This document shows positions 33,295 to 43,646 of a DNA stretch of 64,000 nucleotides, in pieces. The stretch comes from Brachypodium distachyon. Taxonomy: Eukaryota > Streptophyta > Magnoliopsida > Poales > Poaceae. Position 1 is the stretch's first letter. The number at the start of each line of letters is the position of its first letter. The notes beneath the pieces are model-generated. The model was not told the origin of the DNA. It made no database searches and was given only the letters and a program-made list of their open reading frames with translations. Location of the stretch: NCBI RefSeq assembly GCF_000005505.3, contig NC_016131.3:44911355-44975354 (forward strand). Direction: 5' to 3'. A program made the translations under genes and the position numbers.

Positions 33295-34575
33295 GTTCTA
33301 GCTTGTGACGTCCCTGCCCTAATCGTTAACTCACACTCGCTCCTTTTCTAATTTTTTGTCGTGTTTTAGTCCTGAACTAAAACCACGACAAAAATTTAGA
33401 AATGGAGGGGTAAATCTTATTGGCCTTGTGTAAATACTCATCATTCAACAACTAGCCGATCGGTAGGGATAAACAAATGTGTGATTCCGTCTGGAGCGAG
33501 TTAGAAAGCAACGAGTCGGCTCGGAAGACTTGATTGGTCACTTAATTTAGCAAACATACACGAACTGATCCAAGCCAAGGATGTATCGAAAAGAAGATTG
33601 AAAATTATATATGGAAGCAGCAGTAGATGGTAATATTCCCGTTTTCCAGTCAAGACAATCGCCGGGCTGTACCACAAAGTACTCACGGCTCGCGAGCGAG
33701 GGCGACGGCCGACGGGTTCCTCAAGGTCGGCCCTTTGTCTTGTCAGGTCTTGGAATGTTCCGCCAGATTCGGAAGAACTCCATTTATATATTTTCGTTAA
33801 ACCGGGCTTGTTTCTTTCTTTTCCGTACCGAACTGATCAACTGTCAACTGTCAAGTACTACTCGAAGTGACAACTACGTCAACAGAGTCAGATAAGATCG
33901 AGATGTATAGAAGGTTTCAACATATAATTTACTCCGAAAGATGCCCGTATCACTATGTCAGTAATTCAGTATCAAACAAACATCGAACTTGCGTGGATAA
34001 AGCGCGTCTGTGTGCCTGCGAGCGTGCGCATGCACTGACGTGTTACTGAGAAAGTGAAAGTCACTACAGAGTCAAGCCGGAGTTTCCTTGTGTTGTGTGT
34101 GTTTACAGAGCATCGAGGACGACTGTAAATCGGACGTCCCTGTAAATCCATCCAGCATCCCTCTCGTGTGATATGTGCATTGCGTCTCATCGGTCGCCAC
34201 AAGTTCTCTTCATGCTAGTACGTACTGCATTTCCTATGGAGTACCACGGAGTAGTTCATTTTCGGACATGCGCAAGTGATTATCGATCGATTTTGACTGA
34301 GCGTTCATACGGCAGCATCGGGGAAACTTTGGAGGGATCAGATCGATCGAGACGTGGGAACGAATTTCTGGCCAGGCCAGACGTGCCGCGCTGCCCATTC
34401 GACGTCCGTCGCACTCTTGACTTGATTGGAGCCATCTGATCGATGTAACGGCGCTAATCGACAAGGCGATCCAGTAGGAGACAGCCAGACAGGGACACAT
34501 TTCATCGGAAGGAGAGAATGGGTTGAACTGTCGGGCTCGCAAGAAAAAACCTGGTCATGTTCGACTCATTCGAAT
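33295..34575. repeat. Duplicated block D2
   Basis: Partner of 30370-31990, shorter and diverged, in direct orientation. The spacer between the copies holds repeat R2 and a Tourist MITE. Confidence 0.7.
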
Positions 34576-35355
34576 CTGGCTTCTGGGCCTGGCCGCTTGT
34601 TGACACGCACACCCTGGGCTGGACTGGACGTACGCTCTGGGCTGGATACACATGTCAGCATGATAAGCTAGCGGATTCTTAGAAAAGGATGATATGCTAG
34701 CGATGGACGATTCTATAAAAAAACCAATCTGATATATGGACGATTCTAATCGTTGAGGCATGATCATGATCTATATCTATATCTATAATATACTAGACTA
34801 CTATATCTAATTTACAGTTGGTGTCCGTCGGTGTCTATGGTTTTCTTGGTTTTCGAGCCAAAACAAATAGACTCGCTGCTAAAAAGTAATCTAATGCTAA
34901 CATGGCATGCCAACGTGGCAAGTTGAGAGGAAAAACCATGCCACCTTAACACCAAAACCGCTTTAGACAAGGTGAGGGACCATTGGAGTCCGGTTTATAT
35001 AGTTGAGAGTCAAAAAGTATACTAGAAAAAGTTGAGAAACCATTTACGTACTTTCCAACATGTTGATAGACGAAAAAGGTATTTTTTTAAGGGTAAATGT
35101 GACAAGACATTTTAAATGGAGTAAAAGGCTTCATAGAATCACAACAAGAAATAAGCGGTAGAATTCACTCGAACAAAAGTTGCGGCTTTAACAGAGAAAA
35201 CCTCAAGAATATTGTCTCTCTTAGTAAGAGAGAAAACATCAAGAATATTATCTCCCTTACAAGTGCTTGAGTACAAAAGTATCAAAAGGCATTAAGATGG
35301 CTAATTCTTGTTGCTGACAAAATGCCTTCGCACATGAATCAGGCTGATAATTATT
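34576..35355. other. Intergenic, no gene seen
   Basis: AT-rich with short internal repeats such as AGAGAAAAC-TCAAGAATATT at 35195-35250. Confidence 0.5.
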
Positions 35356-35357
35356 TT

Positions 35358-35466
35358 CTCCGATCCATATTAGTTATCGAAATATTACATATATCTAGAC
35401 GCTTTTTAGCAATAAATACATTCATATTTGCGCAAATTTGAGACAATTAATATGGATCGGAAGGAG
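35358..35466. mobile_element. Stowaway MITE
   Basis: CTCCGATCCATATTAGTTAT at the left pairs with ACAATTAATATGGATCGGAAGGAG at the right, followed by TA. The interior ATCTAGACGCTTTTTAGCAA matches other Stowaways. It lies just downstream of the small ORF at 35485-35625. Confidence 0.8.
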
Positions 35467-35484
35467 TAATAAAAGTACGGTTGC

Positions 35485-35625
35485 TCACTCACTCCCCGAA
35501 GTGCCGAAACAGCAAAAGGTGCGCAAAATGCGCTTCAGAACATCACCCCGGCGGTGGCGTGGCGGCTTCTTGCTGTCCACGCCGGCGCCCTTGTCGCCGG
35601 TGGCGACATATGCCTCCGTATGCAT
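35485..35625 (-). CDS. Putative small protein (46 aa), unknown
   Basis: An intronless minus-strand frame from ATG (35623-35625) to TGA (35485-35487). A strong TATA motif, TATATAAAG, lies upstream on the same strand at about 35708-35716, giving a leader of about 55 bases. The product starts MHTEAYVATGDKG, has a basic middle (KKPPRHRRGDVLKRIL) and a cysteine pair near the end (RTFCCFGTSGSE). It has no signal peptide or membrane span. The cysteines beside a basic helix could suit membrane attachment, but that is only inference. Codons are GC-rich at third positions, like grass coding DNA and unlike the surrounding AT-rich sequence. A Stowaway begins 19 bp downstream and may supply the 3' UTR. 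Confidence 0.42.
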   Translation of the reverse strand: MHTEAYVATGDKGAGVDSKKPPRHRRGDVLKRILRTFCCFGTSGSE

Positions 35626-35707
35626 GTCTGAAGTACAGAAAATGTAACGATTGAAGTATAGCTAGCTAGTCACTTACTCCAAGAGTACGATGGATATGAG
35701 TGAGCTT

Positions 35708-35716
35708 TATATAATG
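35708..35716 (-). promoter_or_regulatory. TATA box for the small ORF at 35485-35625
   Basis: The minus strand reads TATATAAAG, about 85 bp before the ATG. Confidence 0.45.
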
Positions 35717-35719
35717 GTC

Positions 35720-36600
35720 CAGACTCGAGAGTAACCGATGGCGGTTAAGTGTAGCGCACTGGCAACCAAATAATTAAGCGGGGTAGGAACCTAATTTGTT
35801 ATACAGAAACTAAAGGCAGTGCACTTTCGGCAGTATTGAAACTTTAGTTCAGTTATGCATAAGCAAGCTAAGCTAGGCAGATCAGATGATCCCTTGCAAC
35901 CGGAAGTTTAAACTATCCTGGATTGAGGTATCTATACCAGCCATGGGCTCTACAATCGCGCCGGCCGAAGTACTGTGCGGATTATAGCATCTAATCTCTA
36001 CTCCGTAGCATCTAATCTGTGCTTTAGTTGCTGTCTTGGTAAAGATGCATTTACTTAACAATTCTTGCGATTGCGGTGTATCAGAAGAAGAACAGCGACA
36101 AGTTAATTAGATGGTTGGTCAGCTTGTAGTTCACTGGAAGTTAGCATTTTTTGATCCGTGACTCCATCGTTGTCGATGGATGACTCTACCCTACGACTCT
36201 ACAAGTTCGATCCTCTTGTTGTTTCCGTCGTTCTCATCTCATTTGGGCTTTGAATGCTAGTCCTGGTTGACTACTGATCATATAGTTGTGCTGATCTCCT
36301 TTATTGCGAGGAATCATACGTTACTAGACGGGCTACCGCGGTTCGCTGCTGCGTTTGTCATGGCCTGATGTTTGCGTGCGTAATTTTTCTTTGTTAAGTT
36401 GTTTCTGCTACAATTATCACTGTGGAACAAATCTGGCAACAATTGCACAACACCTCACAAAGAAAATTGAAAACAGAACGTGTATGGATCCAGGAAGAGT
36501 TATCTGAACAAAATTATCATTAATTGTCATATCGTCAAGGTGGGTTACACCCTGCATGATTTCTTTTGTGTTTGTGTCTCCCTCAGAAAGTCGAACCACT
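35720..36600. other. Intergenic, no gene seen
   Basis: No convincing exon or repeat termini. Confidence 0.4.
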
Positions 36601-37240
36601 TATGGTACATCAAACATTATGTACCTTCCAATTTGTAAATCTATCAGCAAACCTGGCAAATTACAAATGCTGGCCAATAGCAACATTTCATTGCACGTCT
36701 CAGGTTTTTGGACAATGAAAATTGGATTATAGATAAACCAGGATGCATCTTGGGCACCTCCAGCTGGACTAAAGTTCAAGAATGATTGCAAAATTTATCA
36801 ATCCCTTCACTGATGCCAGTACATGACACCCCGCTCATTGTGGCAGAAATTTGTGGCAAAAACCTGCAAATAAAATTAGAACAAATGTAAAATCCTTCAG
36901 AGCCTAAAAATCGGGAATTATCATAAACTGGAGCAGAAATCTTCTTAGCATGGTATACTAAGTAAAAGATGTGTGACAAAAAAAGAATCATGTCACTAAA
37001 TTAGCTAAAGTATCGTGGAAATAATGTACTATTAAATTGTATTCTTTTGTTTTCAATGAGATCATAAACTCTATAAGTTGGACATTCTGAATTCATAGCT
37101 AATCTGAACTATAGCAGTATATACATAATACTTGTACAATTGTACGCATGTAATAGAACAGGGTATCTACTTGGAAGTGACAATATATACAACTACATTC
37201 ATCAATAAGCTCTCCTCGCTCAAGCATGGAACCAAATCAC

Positions 37241-39372
37241 CTATAAAGCACAGAAATACAATGAACGCAACAAAATATCTGCCGACCCAAACAAAACTTG
37301 CTCTCCTGAAAAATTAGACATGCATACTCTGTTAAATGTGACTACTCTGCGAATGCGGCACAATTCTTTACTAATATGTTTGTGTAACACTAGCACTAAG
37401 ACTCCTTTTGACGAAATACCGACTACATAAGGTACAGGAGAATAACAAAGTGCAGAATCGATCTTCAAAAAAGCGAGCAACGTTAATTATTAACGCATCT
37501 CTGATCGGCCAGTCAGCATGGATAGGAAATAATCAAACAACTAAGCCTAAAACCCACCGTACATAGTTCCTAACTAATCCAATTGTTCCCACTAAACTAA
37601 AGTTGCAAAAAACGTAAATATATAATTATATGTTGGCATGGACTTTTGTTCTCACAGCAACAATAGAAAACTGTGCTTCAGCTATGGAAACTGTGACAAA
37701 GGTGTGTAACATAGTATTATTGTTGTAGGTAAATTGGAACTAAACTTCTTATCAATATAAATTGTATGACGTCGAACATTTGGAGCTGAAGTAACGCCTA
37801 GAATATCTTGATACCTTCGATTAAATGCGTCATGTTTGCTTCAATGCTGCCACCGATATCTGAAAACAAAAATCCATTAAAACTTAGCATTAGCAATTAA
37901 CCATGCATCCATGGCTCCATGCCAATAAGAATAAATAAATAAATTCGCATATCAAAACACAATGTCGTAATGGGCCAAAGGTCAAGAAAAATTACTACAA
38001 AGATACCAATCATGGAATACATTGTACTCCCTCCGATCCATAAAAAGCGTTGTCCATTTTGTACTTAGTACAAGTTTTGTACTAAGTGAATGACACTTAT
38101 TATGGATCGGAGGGAGTAGTATTTATGAAACATAGCATCGCAATGATCAGCAAATTTATCTATGAAATAATTCTACCAAAAAAGAACCATTGTCAGTGTA
38201 GTAAAGCTTATTGTATTAATTCAAAACAAACAAATGAACGCCACATGATTTGCCAGAATCTGATAGTGCCCTTAGGTACATATCCTTCAAGAGTATTCAG
38301 AGTAATAATAATTTGAAACAATACTGTCGAAAACTAATATCTGGTCTTTCATTTTATTGTTTGTTTTTTTCCTGCAAAAGAGGATAGAAAAGATGATTGA
38401 GACTGATAAACCATGTAAATGGGTAGAACAATATATATTGGAAAAAGACAGAGAGTGACATGGGAAAAATTGCTCCCCAAACAGCAAGCAAAAGTGAAAA
38501 CCTAGAGGCAGCCCCGAAGGCACGACATGCGAGAGATCATACCTGCGGCGGTGATACGGGCAACCAACACCCTATATCCCAAAATCAACAAATACGTCCG
38601 ACGAAAACAGAAGCACCATAGAGAGTCTTTTCGGTTTTTGCTCGCCTCCCCTCCGGGGGATCAAATCTCCTTTATTGTAAAATGATTCTCTTCAATCAAA
38701 TGATGGAAATTGATGGTCTTTTCCCTCAAATTTTTTGAGCGCAGCTGCAGAACAATAAGCTTTTGAAGTAATTTTGTTTAAACAACATGACCATTTGATC
38801 AATACACGCAGAATCAGCGCCCAAGTCCAGCAACCTTATTGTTCATAACTAAATTGTGAAGCCTATATACATATCAGGAGAGTTCTTCATGGATCTCAAT
38901 CTTGCAACCTAATCGCAACAAAATTGAACCAAATTAAGTCTGAATTTGTCACTACACCCAATCAAGTTTGGTGAATCAAACATCCTGACACATAAATCAT
39001 CCAGCCCAAACTCTAATCAACCATCGAAGATAAGCACGAAACAACAGTTCGGGGAATTGAGATTGAACTGAATATAAAATAAAGGGGAGAGGAGAAGGGT
39101 GTAGCAAGAAGCTCACTTCCAGACAGGCTTCCAGGGGACTGGACGGGGCCAAAATCGCAGAGAAACAAACACATGCATCAGACAACGAAAACAACAGAAG
39201 AAAATCAAAACCACCCAAGCAGCGGACAATCAAGCGCCACTCCTACAGATGGCCCAGCGACACGCAACAGTAAAGAACAGCCACAGCAAAACATCACCAA
39301 GACACCACCCCAAGAATCACCTGGAGAACAGGAAGCCAATTCCCGATCGATGCAATCAGACATGTACAGGAC
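37241..39372 (-). other. Possible spliced minus-strand transcription unit with a 67-codon ORF
   Basis: Five minus-strand segments with GT-AG borders join in one open frame: 39321-39372 (ATG at 39361-39363), 39117-39138, 38543-38571, 37815-37859 and 37241-37305 (stop TAG 37241-37243). Peptide fragments are MSDCIDRELASCSP, VPWKPVWK, VLVARITAAD, IGGSIEANMTHLIEG and GEQVLFGSADILL. I recognise no family. The exons are very short, so an open frame by chance is quite possible and the unit may be a long non-coding RNA. A GC-rich candidate first exon lies at about 40702-40975 (donor TGTCAG/GTTAGC). Further acceptor-like sites downstream (about 36863) would be 3' UTR exons. If real, it is divergent from CNGC across about 1 kb. 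Confidence 0.25.
38027..38116. mobile_element. Stowaway-like MITE (90 bp)
   Basis: CTCCCTCCGATCCATAAAAA and ATTATGGATCGGAGGGAG form the ends. TA flanks at 38025-38026 and 38117-38118. The inner part also has the inverted pair GTACTTAGTACAAG/TTGTACTAAGTG. Confidence 0.88.
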
Positions 39373-39918
39373 CTGCATACACAGAAGAGCACACTGAGGA
39401 CAAAGATGATGTGATAGGAGTATAGGGCAACAACACCTGCTTTGTTGTGCTGCCTTATGATATCAACATAACGAATAGCACAAAATTAGGTTCAATGAGA
39501 AACCTAAAAATTGGCAAGGAAATTTATAAGAATCTCGAACACTTAACAGGCATGAACAATCATACTTCTTTTCTCATCTCATCTGTATAACACACCATAA
39601 AAAAATCACATCCCCAGGCAATAAGGCATATAATAAATCACAAATATACCGGTGAATAATGGATAGAGCAAAGAAGAGAAGATATTACGGGAACTGAAGA
39701 TGCAAAAATATGGGGACTGCAGATGCAGGGTAATAATAGGCAAGGCAACAACGATTACATGCACCTCATGAACAGCAGATGAAGCAATCACCTAAATACG
39801 AAGAATGCTATGGAAATTACAGATTAAATAAACTAAATACGTCCTGCAGAAGTCAACAAATATAGCCTCACTAAGCAAACTGGATATTGTCACTATCATA
39901 CAAAAAGTGAATTATACC

Positions 39919-40132
39919 CACCGGCGGAGCCACCGCCCGGCCAGCTAGGGCAATTGCCACACCCGCAAAAAAAAAAAAAGCTAGGGCAATTGCCCAGGCT
40001 CCAGCCGGTGAAATACACTATCAATTAGTGTCGATTAAGTGATTTTAGGCTGATTTAGTTGGACAAAAATCAATTAAAGCGGCCACGTGAAGAATTTGCC
40101 CAGGGTTAATAAGCCGGCTGGCTCCGCCACTG
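39919..40132. mobile_element. hAT-type MITE with perfect 8-bp TSD
   Basis: The ends are CACCGGCGGAGCCA and the inverse of CAGTGGCGGAGCCAGCC. ATTATACC is duplicated exactly at 39911-39918 and 40133-40140, the 8-bp length typical of hAT elements. The interior has a duplicated CTAGGGCAATTGCC block around an A-run. Non-coding. Confidence 0.88.
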
Positions 40133-40975
40133 ATTATACCTATGGAATCTTTCAAAAAAGCAGCAAGGAGCAGGAAGCAGCCCAACAACCAGCAAACGGA
40201 GGCAGCACTCTCACAACATCCAAACCGTCTCCCCAATACATGGACTGCCCTGCAGCACCAGCCACCAGCACATTGATGAAGAAGCATGAGATAAAGAGGG
40301 GCAATCCAAAGAGGAATAACCAAGAATTAGAACTGAAAACTTCCCAAAATTTCTAGAAGTGCAGAGGAAGCTTTGCAAAGAGAAGTACAACCAAAATCGT
40401 CAGCCCCATGAAAGGAATTCCAGGCGCCGAGGCAAAAGACAATCTTCTATGAATTAACCCTACAACAGGACATATGATTATTTGTTCCACATCATCTAGG
40501 TCCAAGAAATTCTCAAAATACAGCACTAAAATTAGTACAAAATCTTTTTAGCCGCCGCTCGATGCTTAAACTCGACGAACGAAAATCCTCCGCTCACAAG
40601 CAACCCCGCGAACCCATCCACGGAAACTCATCAGCAACAGACGCAGCCTCTCAACAAACCGAAAGAAAACTAAAAACCATGCTTGGAAAATAAGGCTAAC
40701 CTGACAACCACACCGGCGAGCAGAGGATACATGGAGTATCCACAAGCGATGCCGGAGGGGAAATCGACGAACCAGTCCCGTACGCGGCCACGGGACAGCA
40801 GACCGAAAAGCTATGGCGACGAGAGCGATCGGCAGGGGTCGGCCGTTTCGGGAGGATTCTAGAACACACCCCAGCGCAACAAAAGAAGCCCAACGGCCCA
40901 ACCAGCCCCACAGCCCACGCTGAAACGGAGAAAAAGCAAATGCGTCGACGTGGCCGATCGGTCGCATGGGGGACT

Positions 40976-41593
40976 TCTTCGCCCTTTCATAGTGGTAAAG
41001 ATTTAGATCGCACTGTGCGGTAGAAAGTGTAATGATTCGAATATATGATCTGGAAAAAGGGCAATGCCTCTCTGTGCTTTGCTTTTGCAGAAATTAAGAA
41101 CATTTAGATCGAAGACCCATGGTTGACCTTGACTAAGTCCCGGCCTAATCTAACCACAGTTCTTGTCAGTTGTAGCCCTCGGCATCCTGGCACATGTGCA
41201 CAGCATGTTCTCTAATCTTGTCCAATCAAATAAAATTAAAGTTATTCACAAGCTAAAGATACGATATTAGTTTTTCTTTTATGTTAGGGGCTAATTTCTT
41301 GACGACATATTATGTGAAAACCTCGGTAAAAAATTGAAAATTTTCAATCCTACGTGTTAGACCTCAAATAAATAGATGAGACCAAAGGTGAAAGAAAACT
41401 CACGTATATCATGGAAGGTTACACCTTTCATCTCATCTTTTCATTTAAGATCTAATAGTTAGGATTAAAAGTTTTCAGATTTCACTGAATAAAGCTTTTA
41501 TTTTGAAATGGAGCGAGTATTCACTTAACTCTTTTTTAGGCCAGAGGCAGTCATATTATAGAATGAAACTTTATTTAGATAAAGTATATTGAC
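40976..41593. other. Intergenic between the minus-strand unit and CNGC
   Basis: AT-rich with no gene seen. It may contain divergent promoter elements. Confidence 0.4.
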
Positions 41594-41801
41594 AAATATT
41601 TCATAATTTCTGAAAACTTTGAAATACCTTTTTTTAGCTTAACTTTGAAAGGCCTTTATCAGTAAATATTTCATAATTTCTGAAAACTTTGAAATGCCCT
41701 TTTTTAGCCGAACTTTGAAGGCCTTTATCAGTAAATATTTCATAATTTCTGAAAACTTTGAAATGCCTTTTTTATCTGAACTTTGAAAGGCCTTTATCAG
41801 T
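41594..41801. repeat. Three-copy 70-bp minisatellite upstream of CNGC
   Basis: Units 41594-41663, 41664-41732 and 41733-41801 each begin AAATATTTCATAATTTCTG and end AAGGCCTTTATCAGT. They differ mainly in the T-run and a few central bases. The array ends about 180 bp before the inferred first CNGC leader exon. Confidence 0.92.
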
Positions 41802-41979
41802 ATTTTCTTGTTTCGCAGGAAAAACAAAACCCGATTGTTCCGAAGCTGTGTTCTCTACACAAACTGTATGCTTGCTTGCGGTGTGGGTAGAAAATGTAGA
41901 ATAGGGGAAAACAAATTTATCCCCTCTCGGCCCTGGCTCAAATTGCAGAAAGCCAACTGTCCTCGCTCGAGTCCAACGC

Positions 41980-43636
41980 CCAACGGACTAGTCAAGTCTC
42001 TAGTCTTCCTTCCACTCGCTTTCTCCTCGCCGGCGCCAAACAGAGAACGTGAGGCCAGCGAGCTCCTACGGCACAGCGAAGAACTCTCACCCCCCTCGCC
42101 GTGGTACCACGGCGGGCCCACCAGGTGATGCATATTTCTCCTCGCCGCCTTTTATTCAGAGGGTTTCTGCGCCGCGCGCACGAGTTGAAGCTTCTGGCTA
42201 CATGAGTCGGAGGGGCGATTATTTTGTTTCTTTTCTCCCGCATTTGAATAGGTCCGATCTCTGCTCACTGAAATGTTTTTGGGGATTTCGTGATGCTTTA
42301 GCAGATAGGGATTTGAGGAGGTTCGGCACGCAACCGTTTCGAATTTTTGGGTGGATTCATCAGCTAGAGGAACCGTCAAGGGTTTGTAATTTCGGACTAG
42401 TTTTTTTGACAACTGGAATTTCGGACTAGTTTCTTACAGTAGTTTTTCTGAACCAATTACGTGTTTTCTCCAGCAAAACGTTCACGCATTTTTTTCTCCT
42501 CTAGATTTTCACCGGATGAGTTTAGTATACTAATTTCTGCTGTGCATTTTTCTAGTTTTTTTTATTCCGTTCATTTGTGATGGGTTTCTTAACGGTTAGC
42601 GCTGCTAGTTTCTATAGGCATTTCAACTTCAATTCATAGTCAAACTGTCGAACCACGCGACTGCTGACTTGCTGAGTACTGACCTGCGGAGAAGTTTCGT
42701 AGTACTTGCTGTTGATTTGCCTGAATGGCTCTCCGACATTTTCTTAAGGAAAAATTTGTTATTCTCCAACATGACTCCCCTTCTATTAATAGTCTGTGCT
42801 GTGGTTCTAATTGCAGTTGCCCTTGTCATTCCGGGAATCCGGGTTAGTTCTGTGAACTGAGGGCTTCTGGAGTGATAAAGATCCAGAAGGCTTCGTGCTG
42901 GATTGATGGTTGGCTGACTGCGGTGGTTGTTGCATATCCTAGAAGGTACTTGTGCCTCATTTTGCCATTTTTGCAGGATTTTCCAGCAGGCTTGAATGAT
43001 TGATTAGTATTGTTGAAATACTTTGGATACCATCACTGAATATGTGCTTCGATCTTCCTACTGTTATCTTTATTTGCATAACAATCAATGAAGTCTATGT
43101 TTGCAGCATAGTTTGTGAGAGATTTTTTACTTCTAGTAAATTTAGTAAAACAGAATTTCATTTGAGCTTTAATGTATGTCGTAATTACACAGTATGTACA
43201 CAGTTTTAAGAGTGTGATATGTTTTTTATCATGCAGTTCTAGGTCCAGGTCTCTAGGTTCTTTTTTTCTTCTTCTTTTTTGATTGCCGAGGTGAGCGGCT
43301 TTGTGTTCGTTGTACAGCTTGTTCGATGCTATCTTAGCATTTCTCCTGATGTAAATGACACGCTGTTTTGTGTGTTCAAGAGTGATATGTTTGTATGTTT
43401 TTTAAAGAAAGTATGTACTATCTTAGATACGAGATTAACAACCTTTATTTTGTTGGGAAGCTTTACAGCATCATGGACTCGCAGTAATAGAGCAACAAAC
43501 ACACTAAAAGTATGCTATTGCTATAAATCTTGTCAATCAGTATATTGTACTCTGTGCACTTGTACCATAGCATAATTTACTTGTCTACCGCAACATGGGT
43601 CCTGCTGTCCCCTAATATGGGAGATGTTGCCTGCAG
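41980..43636 (+). other. CNGC 5' UTR region with two leader introns
   Basis: A GC-rich segment ends at a donor CCACCAG/GTGATG (42124). A second leader exon, 42817-42945, lies between the acceptor TAATTGCAG and the donor CTAGAAG/GTACTT. The coding exon follows the acceptor GCCTGCAG at 43636. The transcription start is not defined. Confidence 0.5.
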
Positions 43637-43646
43637 CACTAAAAAC

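Noticed and set aside
39606..39791. MBOAT/DGAT-like hydrophobic peptide on the minus strand (SSAVHEVHV)
   Set aside because: A superficial His-Glu resemblance only. No neighbouring exons of that family follow in order.
40566..40967. 133-codon minus-strand ORF
   Set aside because: No recognisable domain, and an alternative overlapping frame is open too. Kept only as a possible leader exon.
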